DNA of 5,511 bases from the NCBI GenBank assembly GCA_900553965.1, contig USFX01000177.1, forward strand, positions 1-5,511, written 5' to 3'. The translations under genes were made by a program, and so were the position numbers. Of this stretch, positions 1-5,301 are shown one piece after another (within the stretch, counting starts at the first letter, position 1; the number at the start of each line of letters is the position of its first letter). The stretch comes from an uncultured Prevotella sp. GTDB taxonomy: Bacteria > Bacteroidota > Bacteroidia > Bacteroidales > Bacteroidaceae. Below the pieces are notes generated by a model that saw only the letters and a program-made list of their open reading frames with translations, did not search any database and had not been told where the DNA came from.

Positions 1-204
1 CCCGCCGGCGTCCGCATCATCCCGCAGGGCGACTACGTGGCCGACAGTCTGAAATCATATCTCAGCCGCCATCCGGAGATGGAACGCAAATGCACGCGCG
101 GCGGCCGTGTCCACTATCTGACCACCGAGAACCCCGACAAGTTCCGCGAGTCGGCGCAGATATTCCTCCACCAACCCGTGGAAGTGGAGAGCATCACGTT
201 ATAA
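1..204 (+). CDS. murI: Glutamate racemase, C-terminal fragment (5' end outside the window)
   Basis: Glutamate racemase interconverts L- and D-glutamate in the cytoplasm, supplying D-glutamate for peptidoglycan precursors. Only the last 67 residues are present, in frame from base 1 to a TAA stop at 202-204. The visible part matches the C-terminal end of Bacteroidetes MurI as I know it: an IIPQGDYVADSLKSYLSRHPE segment (the PQG..VA.SL..YL.RHPE pattern), then a Gly-rich turn, HYLTTENPDKF and a short closing segment FLHQPVEVESITL. The two catalytic cysteine motifs lie upstream and cannot be checked. The gene converges on the minus-strand DUF1846 gene, with a large hairpin in between that could end both transcripts. 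The identification rests on recognising the tail alone. Another Asp/Glu racemase family member is possible but less likely. Confidence 0.75.
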   Translation, partial: PAGVRIIPQGDYVADSLKSYLSRHPEMERKCTRGGRVHYLTTENPDKFRESAQIFLHQPVEVESITL

Positions 205-224
205 AGCTTATAAGCGAATAACGT

Positions 225-300
225 ATTAAACGCAAAGACACGGAGACGCAAAGGAATATACAATGTCGTTCCTTTGCGTCTCCGCGTCCTTGCGTTTAAT
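225..300. terminator. Large imperfect palindrome between convergent genes, possible bidirectional terminator
   Basis: The left arm (225-256) and right arm (269-300) are each 32 bases and complementary at 30 of 32 positions, with a 12-base loop (257-268). The arms contain the GCAAAGACACGGAGACGCAA type of motif, and each ends in an A/T run (ATTAAA / TTTAAT). It lies 20 bases after the murI stop and 76 bases beyond the DUF1846 stop, so an RNA hairpin would form on either strand. Terminator function is inferred. The arms are much longer than a usual intrinsic terminator and there is no clean U tract, so it may equally be a dispersed palindromic repeat that has settled between convergent genes. 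Confidence 0.5.
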
Positions 301-356
301 ATTATAAGTCCTTGCGTCTAAATAAAATATTATAAGTCCTTGTGTTTAAATAAAAC
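286..356. repeat. Degenerate direct repeats extending from the palindrome's right arm
   Basis: Three imperfect direct copies begin with GTCCTTG at about 286, 308 and 336: GTCCTTGCGTTTAATATTAT, GTCCTTGCGTCTAAATAAAA and GTCCTTGTGTTTAAATAAAA. Unit lengths are about 22, 28 and 21 bases. The first copy is the outer part of the palindrome's right arm, so the other two look like partial duplications of that arm. They fill most of the remaining spacer before the DUF1846 stop codon. No coding potential is seen. Confidence 0.6.
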
Positions 357-376
357 AATCCTTTTAATACAATACC

Positions 377-1840
377 TTACTTCTTCTTCACCGGCTCGCA
401 GGTCAGTCCCACACCGAGCTTCTTGAATATCTTGCGGTCAACCTCCGACAGCATCACCGTGGAATGGACCTGACAGCCGCGGAACTGCGGCAGGACGCTG
501 AGAGCCTTGCGGCAATTGTCGTCGGCCTGCGACAACACCGACAGGGCCACGAGCACCTCGTCGGTATGCAGCCGCGGATTGTTTCCGCCGAGATATTCCA
601 CCTTTGTCTTCTGTATCGGCTCAATCATTGCCTGCGGGATGAGCTTGACGCTGTGGTCGATGCCGGCCAGATGCTTCGAGGCATTGAGAATCAGGGCCGC
701 ACTCGGTCCGAGCAGCGGCGATGTCTCCGATGTTATGATTGTACCGTCGGCCAGTTCGATGGCGGCACACGGCTTGCCGCACTGGTCGCGCCGTTGCTTC
801 GCGGCGACAGTGACCTTGCGGTGGTCGGTCGTGATCTTTGCCTGATTGAAGAGCATCTGTATCTTCTGGACCTCGCCTTCATTGTTGGCTCCGTTGGCAA
901 ACTTGTTCGTGGCGTCATAGTAGCGGCGTATGATTTCGTCGTTGGAAGCTTCGCGGCACACGTCGTCGTCGCAGATGCAGAAGCCCACCATGTTGACGCC
1001 CATGTCTGTCGGCGACTTATAGGGATTCGTGCCGTAGATACCCTCGAACAAAGCATTGAGTACGGGGAATATCTCGATGTCGCGGTTATAGTTCACGGCA
1101 ATCTTGTTGTAAGCGTCGAGATGGAACGGGTCAATCATGTTGACGTCGTTCAGGTCGGCTGTGGCCGCCTCGTATGCGATGTTGACGGGATGCTTCAGCG
1201 AAAGGTTCCACACGGGGAACGTCTCGAACTTTGCATATCCGGCCTCAACCCCGCGCCGGTGTTCATTGTAGAGCTGCGAGAGGCAGACCGCCATCTTTCC
1301 CGAGCCCGGACCGGGAGCCGTGACGATGACGAGCGGGCGCTTGGTCTCGACATAGTCGTTCTTTCCGAAGCCGTCTTCGCTGGCAATCAGCGAGACGTTG
1401 TGCGGGTAGCCGTCGATGAGATAATGGACATACGACTTTATGCCCATTCGTTCCAAACGCTTGCGGAAGTCGTCGGCCGAGTGCTGGCCGTTATAATGCG
1501 TTATGACAACGCTGCCCACGGTGAACCCGCGGCCGATGAACTCATCGCGCAGCCGGAGCACATCCTCGTCGTAGGTGATGCCAAGGTCGGCGCGCACCTT
1601 GTTCTTGACGATGTCTTCGGCGCTGATGACAATCACTATCTCTATCTGGTCACTGATTTTGCTGAACATGCGCAGCTTTGAGTCGGGCTGAAATCCCGGC
1701 AGCACGCGGCTCGCATGGTAGTCGTCGAAGAGTTTGCCGCCAAGCTCAAGATAGAGCTTGCCCTTGAATGCGGCAATGCGTTCCTTGATATGTTCCGACT
1801 GAATACTGATGTATCTGTCGTTGTCAAAACCTGTCATCAT
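377..1840 (-). CDS. DUF1846 (UPF0371) family protein, full length
   Basis: This is a 487-residue soluble protein that I recognise as the DUF1846/UPF0371 family (PF08903), which is widespread but whose biochemical role I do not know. It has no signal peptide or membrane segment, so it is probably cytoplasmic. Recognisable stretches are the N-terminal GFDNDRYI and LELGGKLFDDYHASRVLPGF (residues 4-50), a central TAPGPGSGKMAVC (174-186) resembling a degenerate P-loop, and MIDPFHLDAYNKIAVNYNRD (235-254). The length suits a complete member. The start is one of two adjacent ATG codons (1838-1840 or 1835-1837), preceded by an A-rich leader (AATAAAGAAAAG) and no Shine-Dalgarno. The gene lies 137 bp downstream of the permease gene on the same strand. 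That gap is too long to assert an operon, so it may have its own promoter. A 405-codon open frame on the opposite strand is a compositional shadow. Confidence 0.9.
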   Translation of the reverse strand: MMTGFDNDRYISIQSEHIKERIAAFKGKLYLELGGKLFDDYHASRVLPGFQPDSKLRMFSKISDQIEIVIVISAEDIVKNKVRADLGITYDEDVLRLRDEFIGRGFTVGSVVITHYNGQHSADDFRKRLERMGIKSYVHYLIDGYPHNVSLIASEDGFGKNDYVETKRPLVIVTAPGPGSGKMAVCLSQLYNEHRRGVEAGYAKFETFPVWNLSLKHPVNIAYEAATADLNDVNMIDPFHLDAYNKIAVNYNRDIEIFPVLNALFEGIYGTNPYKSPTDMGVNMVGFCICDDDVCREASNDEIIRRYYDATNKFANGANNEGEVQKIQMLFNQAKITTDHRKVTVAAKQRRDQCGKPCAAIELADGTIITSETSPLLGPSAALILNASKHLAGIDHSVKLIPQAMIEPIQKTKVEYLGGNNPRLHTDEVLVALSVLSQADDNCRKALSVLPQFRGCQVHSTVMLSEVDRKIFKKLGVGLTCEPVKKK

Positions 1841-1867
1841 CTTTTCTTTATTTTTATGTTATTACCC

Positions 1868-1875
1868 GAAAACTA
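1868..1875 (-). promoter_or_regulatory. Possible -7 box for the DUF1846 gene (TAGTTTTC)
   Basis: On the minus strand TAGTTTTC matches 7 of 8 positions of the Bacteroidetes -7 consensus TAnnTTTG, 27 bases before the first ATG. A TTG lies 16 bases upstream of it, somewhat closer than expected for the -33 element. The 137-bp spacer (1841-1977) otherwise shows no gene and no strong repeat. This is a weak match that could arise by chance in A/T-rich DNA. Confidence 0.25.
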
Positions 1876-1977
1876 TATTGATTATCCGGAACAATGCCGA
1901 TACCTGAAGAACATATCATTACCCTAAAAACCGCCTGTCGGCCGCAAACCGGTCTCATCTGTCCTGTCATGTCCGGT

Positions 1978-3204
1978 TCAGATAATCCTTTTCGCAAAAT
2001 ATCTCACCGGATACCATACGGCCATGAAGCCGACGGCAATCACTGTCACGAATATCAGGACAATGTCCGCGGGATGGACGCTGACGGGATAGGCATCGAC
2101 GACGAACGAGCCGCTTGAACGGCCGAGTCCTACGAGGCCGTAGGTCTGCTGCAGCCAGCAGAGCAGCAGTCCGAGCGCTATGCCGGCTACGGCACCCATG
2201 ACCGAGATCATGCGTCCCTCGAAAAGGAATATCCTCGTTACCGTCCTGTCACTGGCACCGAGATTGCGCAGCGTCACCACGTCGTCCTTCTTGTCTATCA
2301 TCAGCATCGAGAGACTTCCGATGATGTTGAAGCACGCCACGACTAGGATGAACGTCAGGAAGATATAGGCAATGAGCTTCTCGACCTTCATGATCTTGAA
2401 TGTGTCCTCCTGCTGCTCGAAGCGGTCAAGAACGCGGTAGCGGCCGTCGGCCAGCCGCGTCATCTCTGCCTTGACGGCGCTGAAGTCGCTTCCCGGCTTC
2501 AGGCGCAGTTCGAGCGCGGAGACCATTCCTTGCTGGCCGAAGAGCGAACGGGCAATGCCGATGTTGGTCAGGATATAGTTCTTGTCATATTTGGCCTGCT
2601 TCACGTTGAACAGCACGCCGGGCGAATAGAGCTCGTCCTCCGTGAACCCGTCCGTCGGGTCGGTCATGCTGAGCTGGCCCTCGCGGCGCGGCGCATATAT
2701 CTTTATCGGTCCGCTGTAGGCTATTCCCGTGCCAAGCATCTCGGCCAGCCGTATTCCCGGAATGCCGTAGCTCAGGTCAGCTGCGTGAAGCTCGTATGTC
2801 CCGTCGCCGATGAGAATCTCCGTTATGTGGGTCAGGCTGTCGAAGTTGTCCTCCACGCCCTTCAGCGTAATCATGGCCTGCCGGTCGCCGTAGACTGCCA
2901 GTGCCATGTCCTCCACCGTCTCCGTGGCCACCTCAACCTGCGGCAGCCGTCGTATGGCCGTCAGCACGGGGTCGTCGGCCGGAGCCGTCTTGCCCTTCAC
3001 GGGGACGACCTTCAGCTGCGGGTCAAACGACGTGAACAGCGAGGCCACAAGGTCGTGGAAGCCGTTGAAGACGCTCAGCGTGACCACAAGGGCCATGGTG
3101 GCCACGGCCACACCGACAACCGAGATGGCGCTGATGATGTTGATGGCGTGGGTGCTCTTCTTCGAGAAGAGATAGCGGCGGGCGATGTAGAAGGGGAAGT
3201 TCAT
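1978..3204 (-). CDS. LolC/LolE-type ABC transporter permease (FtsX-like domain)
   Basis: This 408-residue inner-membrane permease has the architecture of LolC/LolE, the proteins that with the ATPase LolD extract lipoproteins from the inner membrane and pass them to LolA. The N-terminus MNFPFYIARRYLFSKK precedes membrane segment 1 (about 22-46, ending SVFNGFHD). A large periplasmic domain follows (about 47-275). Three further membrane segments lie at about 276-302, 331-351 and 380-398. The cytoplasmic loop DKKDDVVTLRNLGASDRTVT (304-323), followed by RIFLFEG, is the usual site contacting the ATPase in this family. The start fits the family N-terminus, with an A/T-rich leader (AAATTAAAATAAAG). 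It lies 68 bp after rbfA, probably in the same transcript. No ATPase gene is nearby, so whether it works in lipoprotein release or in another MacB/FtsX-like system cannot be settled here. Confidence 0.88.
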   Translation of the reverse strand: MNFPFYIARRYLFSKKSTHAINIISAISVVGVAVATMALVVTLSVFNGFHDLVASLFTSFDPQLKVVPVKGKTAPADDPVLTAIRRLPQVEVATETVEDMALAVYGDRQAMITLKGVEDNFDSLTHITEILIGDGTYELHAADLSYGIPGIRLAEMLGTGIAYSGPIKIYAPRREGQLSMTDPTDGFTEDELYSPGVLFNVKQAKYDKNYILTNIGIARSLFGQQGMVSALELRLKPGSDFSAVKAEMTRLADGRYRVLDRFEQQEDTFKIMKVEKLIAYIFLTFILVVACFNIIGSLSMLMIDKKDDVVTLRNLGASDRTVTRIFLFEGRMISVMGAVAGIALGLLLCWLQQTYGLVGLGRSSGSFVVDAYPVSVHPADIVLIFVTVIAVGFMAVWYPVRYFAKRII

Positions 3205-3218
3205 CTTTATTTTAATTT

Positions 3219-3257
3219 AGAGGTCGGAACTCTTCTCAGTTAAGAGCTCTGACCTCT
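3219..3257. repeat. Palindromic repeat in the rbfA–permease spacer, related to the 5174-5301 repeats
   Basis: The left arm AGAGGTCGGAACTCTT (3219-3234) and right arm AAGAGCTCTGACCTCT (3242-3257) pair at 14 of 16 positions around the loop CTCAGTT. Read on the minus strand, its centre CTCTTAACTGAGAAGAGTTC matches the + strand at 5219-5238 (CTCTTAACTAAGAAGAGTTC) at 19 of 20 bases, so it belongs to the same dispersed family as the repeats around radC. It occupies over half of the 68-bp spacer between rbfA and the permease gene. A transcript hairpin here could stabilise or attenuate the message. There is no U tract typical of a terminator. Confidence 0.7.
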
Positions 3258-3272
3258 GCACAAAGAAGAATA

Positions 3273-3608
3273 TTACTTCTTGAGCAGTTCGTCGATGTGC
3301 TCGATATAGTCGAGCGAGTCGTCAATGAAGAAGCGCAGTTCGGGGATGATGCGCAGCTGATGGCGCGTGCGTGTCCCCAGCTCATAGCGTATGGTCTTCT
3401 CGCTGGCCGTGATGTTCTTCAGGATTTCCTCACCCCTGTCACTGGGGAAGATGCTCAGATAGGCCGTGCAGATGCTGAGGTCTGGCGACACACGTGTCCG
3501 CGTCACAGAGACCATCACACCACGCATCAGGCGTGTCTGCTGCTGGAAAATCACGCTCAGTTCCTTCTGCAGCAGCCGGGCTATCTTGTTCTGTCTTGTC
3601 TCTTGCAT
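3273..3608 (-). CDS. rbfA: Ribosome-binding factor A
   Basis: RbfA binds the 30S precursor and assists late maturation of the 5' end of 16S rRNA; it is also important for growth in the cold in well-studied bacteria. The 111-residue product has the usual compact KH-like domain length. Family features visible are the N-terminal helix METR-type start (MQETRQNKIARLLQKELSVI, 1-20), a central strand region VMVSVTRTRVSPDLSICTAY (31-50), and the conserved C-terminal pattern RHQLRIIPELRFFIDDSLDY (82-101) followed by HIDELL. The start ATG lies 25 bases after a good TAnnTTTG box, consistent with it heading its transcription unit, with the LolC/E-type permease gene following on the same strand. I see nothing unusual in the protein. 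Confidence 0.93.
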   Translation of the reverse strand: MQETRQNKIARLLQKELSVIFQQQTRLMRGVMVSVTRTRVSPDLSICTAYLSIFPSDRGEEILKNITASEKTIRYELGTRTRHQLRIIPELRFFIDDSLDYIEHIDELLKK

Positions 3609-3633
3609 ATATTATAATGTTATATTTTGGTTG

Positions 3634-3641
3634 CAAAATTA
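3634..3641 (-). promoter_or_regulatory. Bacteroidetes-type -7 promoter box for rbfA (TAATTTTG)
   Basis: On the minus strand TAATTTTG is an exact match to the Bacteroidetes sigma-ABfr -7 consensus TAnnTTTG and is followed by CAACC, with 25 bases left to the rbfA ATG. A TTG is present 25 bases upstream of the box, rather far for the -33 element, so that half is not convincing. The location at the head of rbfA and the A/T-rich leader (AAAATATAACATTATAATAT) support a short 5' leader. Confidence 0.6.
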
Positions 3642-3695
3642 CACATAAATCGCGAGAATTATGTATCAATGAGGGAAAAAAGATACAGAGTCCAA

Positions 3696-3726
3696 GGCCC
3701 CCTCCGACTCCCCCAAGGGGGGAGAG
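3696..3726 (+). repeat. C/G-rich inverted repeat, copy 1
   Basis: This 31-base element (GGCCCCCTCCGACTCCCCCA, then AGGGGGGAGAG) contains its own palindrome CTCCCCCAAGGGGGGAG. It is the reverse complement of the element at 3816-3844, apart from one A/G substitution and two single-base length changes in C or G runs. It lies in the 241-bp radC–rbfA spacer, upstream of the rbfA promoter. Elements of this type look like REP-like dispersed repeats. Family membership elsewhere in the genome cannot be checked here. Confidence 0.7.
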
Positions 3727-3730
3727 CCCC

Positions 3731-3750
3731 GTGGATGAAGGTGGATGAAT
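3731..3750 (+). repeat. Short tandem duplication of a 10-mer
   Basis: GTGGATGAAG is followed directly by GTGGATGAAT, two 10-base units differing at the last base. It lies just inside the C/G-rich inverted pair. Two copies this short could be chance or slippage. The rest of the 3727-3815 interval is A/T-rich, with no gene seen. Confidence 0.4.
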
Positions 3751-3815
3751 AGAGAATATAAAGTAATAATGAATACTTACTTAAAAAAAGAAGGAAGAAC
3801 AGGATGCCACGTTGT

Positions 3816-3844
3816 CTCTCCCCCTTGGGGGAGCCGGAGGGGCC
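3816..3844 (-). repeat. C/G-rich inverted repeat, copy 2, just downstream of radC
   Basis: On the minus strand this reads GGCCCCTCCGGCTCCCCCAA then GGGGGAGAG, 29 bases, and it begins 6 bases after the radC stop codon. With copy 1 it forms an inverted pair separated by 89 bp. The CTCCCCC/GGGGGAG core could fold in the radC transcript, but no U tract follows (ACAACG), so calling it an intrinsic terminator is not justified. It could protect the 3' end of the message or simply be a REP-like repeat. Confidence 0.7.
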
Positions 3845-3849
3845 TCCCT

Positions 3850-4758
3850 CTACAGCCTTCCCTCCTCATTATAACTGTAATACCGGCCGTCGGTGACGAT
3901 GACGTGGTCGGCAAGATAGATGCGCATGGTGTCGCAGGCCGCCTTCACCTGCTTCGTCAGGCGGTCGTCCTCGGTGCTCGGCCGTGCGTTGTTGCTCGGA
4001 TGGTTGTGGCAGAGGGCGATGATGGTGGCGTTGCAGAGCAGCGCCTCCTTTATTATCAGCCGCACGTCGACGGCCGTCTCGCTCAGTCCGCCGTGACTGA
4101 TACGCAACCGCTTGATGAGCTTGAAGCCGCGGTTCATCATCAGCACCCATGCCTCCTCAACGTCGAGGTCCTGCATGAGCGGGTGCATGTGGTTGTAGAT
4201 GGCCGTTGCCGAGCCGAGGTCCGCGCGCTCCTCCGCCTTCTCCAGCTGCCGGCGCTTCCCCAGTTCACAGGCCGCGAGGATGGTGATGGCCTTGGCCGGG
4301 CCCATGCCGTTGTATGCCGTCAGCTCGCGGACGCTCTTCTTCCCCAGCGTGTTGAGGTTGTTGTTGCAGTCAGCCAGCACACGCTTCATCAGGTCAACAG
4401 CACTTTCGCGCGTCGAGCCGGAGCCGATGAGGATGGCCAGCAACTCGGCACTCGACAGCGCCTGTGCTCCCAGCCGCTCAAGTTTTTCCCGTGGACGGTC
4501 CTCTTCGGACCAACATGAGATTTTTAGTTTAGAGGTCTGAGTGATGAGTGAAGAGGTATGATTACCTTCAAGCTCAGAGTCTTGGGTGACAGGAGGGAGA
4601 TTTGAATTTTTTAGTTTAGGGGTCTGAGTGATGAGTGAAGAGGTATGATTACTTTCAAGCTCAGAGTCTTGGGTGACAGAAGGAAAGTCTGAATTATGAG
4701 GTTTGTCGCCTTTGGGGGGCATTATGTTCTTTTTCATAGCATTAATCCTTATGGTCAT
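3850..4758 (-). CDS. radC: RadC family (JAB/JAMM-like) protein with an unusual repeat-encoded N-terminal extension
   Basis: The RadC core is complete from about residue 80: SCWSEEDRPREKLERLGAQA (81-100), an LLAILIGSGS segment (106-115), a helix-hairpin-helix-like region around LTAYNGMGPAKAI (146-158), and the metal-binding JAMM pattern HNHPSNNARPSTEDD (251-265), with His251, His253 and Asp264 and probably Glu227 as the acidic partner. RadC was once linked to DNA repair, but its actual reaction is unclear. The 302-residue length exceeds the usual 220-230 because residues 22-79 are two 29-residue units (NSDFPSVTQDSELESNHTSS... and NSNLPPVTQDSELEGNHTSS...), probably disordered. No in-frame ATG, GTG or TTG lies between the repeats and the core, so translation almost certainly passes through them. 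The first ATG overlaps the upstream stop (TAATG); Met8 and Met13 are alternative starts. KLKISCWSEEDRPREK resembles an ordinary RadC N-terminus that has lost its own Met. Confidence 0.9.
   Translation of the reverse strand: MTIRINAMKKNIMPPKGDKPHNSDFPSVTQDSELESNHTSSLITQTPKLKNSNLPPVTQDSELEGNHTSSLITQTSKLKISCWSEEDRPREKLERLGAQALSSAELLAILIGSGSTRESAVDLMKRVLADCNNNLNTLGKKSVRELTAYNGMGPAKAITILAACELGKRRQLEKAEERADLGSATAIYNHMHPLMQDLDVEEAWVLMMNRGFKLIKRLRISHGGLSETAVDVRLIIKEALLCNATIIALCHNHPSNNARPSTEDDRLTKQVKAACDTMRIYLADHVIVTDGRYYSYNEEGRL
4521..4694 (-). repeat. Two tandem 87-bp repeats inside the 5' end of radC
   Basis: Copies 4521-4607 and 4608-4694 are each 87 bp, end to end, with 7 mismatches and no gap. 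87 is 29 codons, so the reading frame is kept. All seven substitutions fall in codons whose amino acid changes (five residue differences, no silent-only codon), which suggests the encoded linker is under little constraint. On the coding strand each unit contains GTAATCATACCTCTTCACTC followed by ATCACTCAGACC. The same core occurs in the opposite orientation in the non-coding spacer at 5266-5298, with one mismatch. Confidence 0.9.
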
Positions 4759-5126
4759 TATTTGCCAATTCTTGCCTTTGTCGTCTTTATGGAACTGACT
4801 AACATTCTGATAAGTTCTTCATTATCTCTGTTCATAGAGCAAAATTCTTCTTCCGTTATATATCCGCCGCCATTGAGACATTTCAGCCAATATTCAGTTT
4901 CTTCGGCTTCTTTCAGGGCTATATGCAGTTTACTTATAAAATCGAGTTCGCTTTGCGCCCGCCTGCTTTCAGCGATATTAGCACCTATACTTGTACCGCT
5001 GCGCAATATCTGTTTTGACAGGACATGCTCATGTCTTGCGTCTTTGAGATGTTTATACATCCTTATTATCCGCCCGGAAAACTTCTCCGACTTTGTCATC
5101 AGCACAAACTCTTTTCTCTCTAACAT
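4758..5126 (-). CDS. Four-helix-bundle protein, S23/IVP family
   Basis: This 122-residue protein belongs to the four-helix-bundle family first known from open reading frames within 23S rRNA intervening sequences (PF05635/TIGR02436), related to the Avd accessory protein of diversity-generating retroelements. The signature is clear: KQILRSGTSIGANIAESRRA (38-57), then QSELDFISKLHIALKEAEET (58-77) and EYWLKCL (78-84). All four helices appear intact. Its function is unknown; known members form pentameric barrels. Met1 or Met10 (MTKSEKFSGRI) could be the start; Met10 fits the usual family length slightly better and has GAGAGAAAAGAG upstream. Its stop shares a base with the radC ATG, suggesting coupled translation. 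Base composition is low compared with neighbours (18 G+C of 60 at 4801-4860, against 39 of 60 at 2461-2520 in the permease gene), and repeats flank it on both sides, suggesting acquisition. No 23S rRNA or retroelement is present. Confidence 0.88.
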   Translation of the reverse strand: MLERKEFVLMTKSEKFSGRIIRMYKHLKDARHEHVLSKQILRSGTSIGANIAESRRAQSELDFISKLHIALKEAEETEYWLKCLNGGGYITEEEFCSMNRDNEELIRMLVSSIKTTKARIGK

Positions 5127-5173
5127 ATATCCGCTTTATTATTTATTATTCATTATCATATTCTCACTCAGAA

Positions 5174-5301
5174 TTCAGAGCTTAATGGTAATCATACCTC
5201 TACACTCTGCGCTCTGACCTCTTAACTAAGAAGAGTTCATCACTCTGTGCTCTGAACTAAAGAGAGTAATCATACCTCTTCACTCATCACTCTGACCTCT
5301 T
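5174..5301 (+). repeat. Non-coding repeat block, inverted relative to the radC repeats
   Basis: This is most of the 173-bp spacer between the glycosyltransferase and four-helix-bundle genes. The motif GTAATCATACCTCT occurs at 5188-5201 and again at 5266-5279, a 78-bp period. The second copy continues as TCACTCATCACTCTGACCTCTT, matching the coding strand of the radC repeats with one mismatch over the shared core, in inverted orientation. TCAGAGCTTAATGGTAATCA at 5174 likewise resembles the CTGAGCTTGAAGGTAATCAT junction in the radC repeats. The centre (5219-5238) matches the palindrome between rbfA and the permease gene. Inside it AGTTCA (5234-5239) and TGAACT (5253-5258) can pair. The block abuts the glycosyltransferase stop codon. 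The rest of the spacer (5127-5173) is A/T-rich with no clear promoter box. Confidence 0.8.

Noticed and set aside
464..1681. A 405-codon open frame on the + strand opposite the DUF1846 gene
   Set aside because: The minus-strand product is a recognisable full-length family protein. The + strand translation matches no family I know and is the usual shadow of a GC-rich gene lacking stops on the complement.
1926..1978. An intrinsic terminator after the permease gene (AACCGG/CCGGTT stem, later TTTTT)
   Set aside because: The stem is only 6 bp with a 20-base loop, and the T run lies 16 bases beyond it, so the geometry does not fit.
2530..3243. A 237-codon + strand open frame opposite the permease gene
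   Set aside because: It is antisense to a clear membrane permease, is His/Arg/Val-rich with no recognisable domain, and runs into the spacer repeat.
3745..4518. A 257-codon + strand open frame opposite radC
   Set aside because: It starts in the C/G-rich repeat spacer and runs antisense to the conserved RadC core, with no family features of its own.
4758..5126. A diversity-generating retroelement, because the four-helix-bundle protein resembles Avd
   Set aside because: There is no reverse transcriptase, template repeat or C-type-lectin target gene in the window, and most members of this protein family are not in such elements.
4521..5301. A CRISPR array, suggested by repeated units around radC
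   Set aside because: Units are 87 or 78 bp with no unique spacers of regular length, they occur in both orientations, and one block is coding. No cas gene is present.
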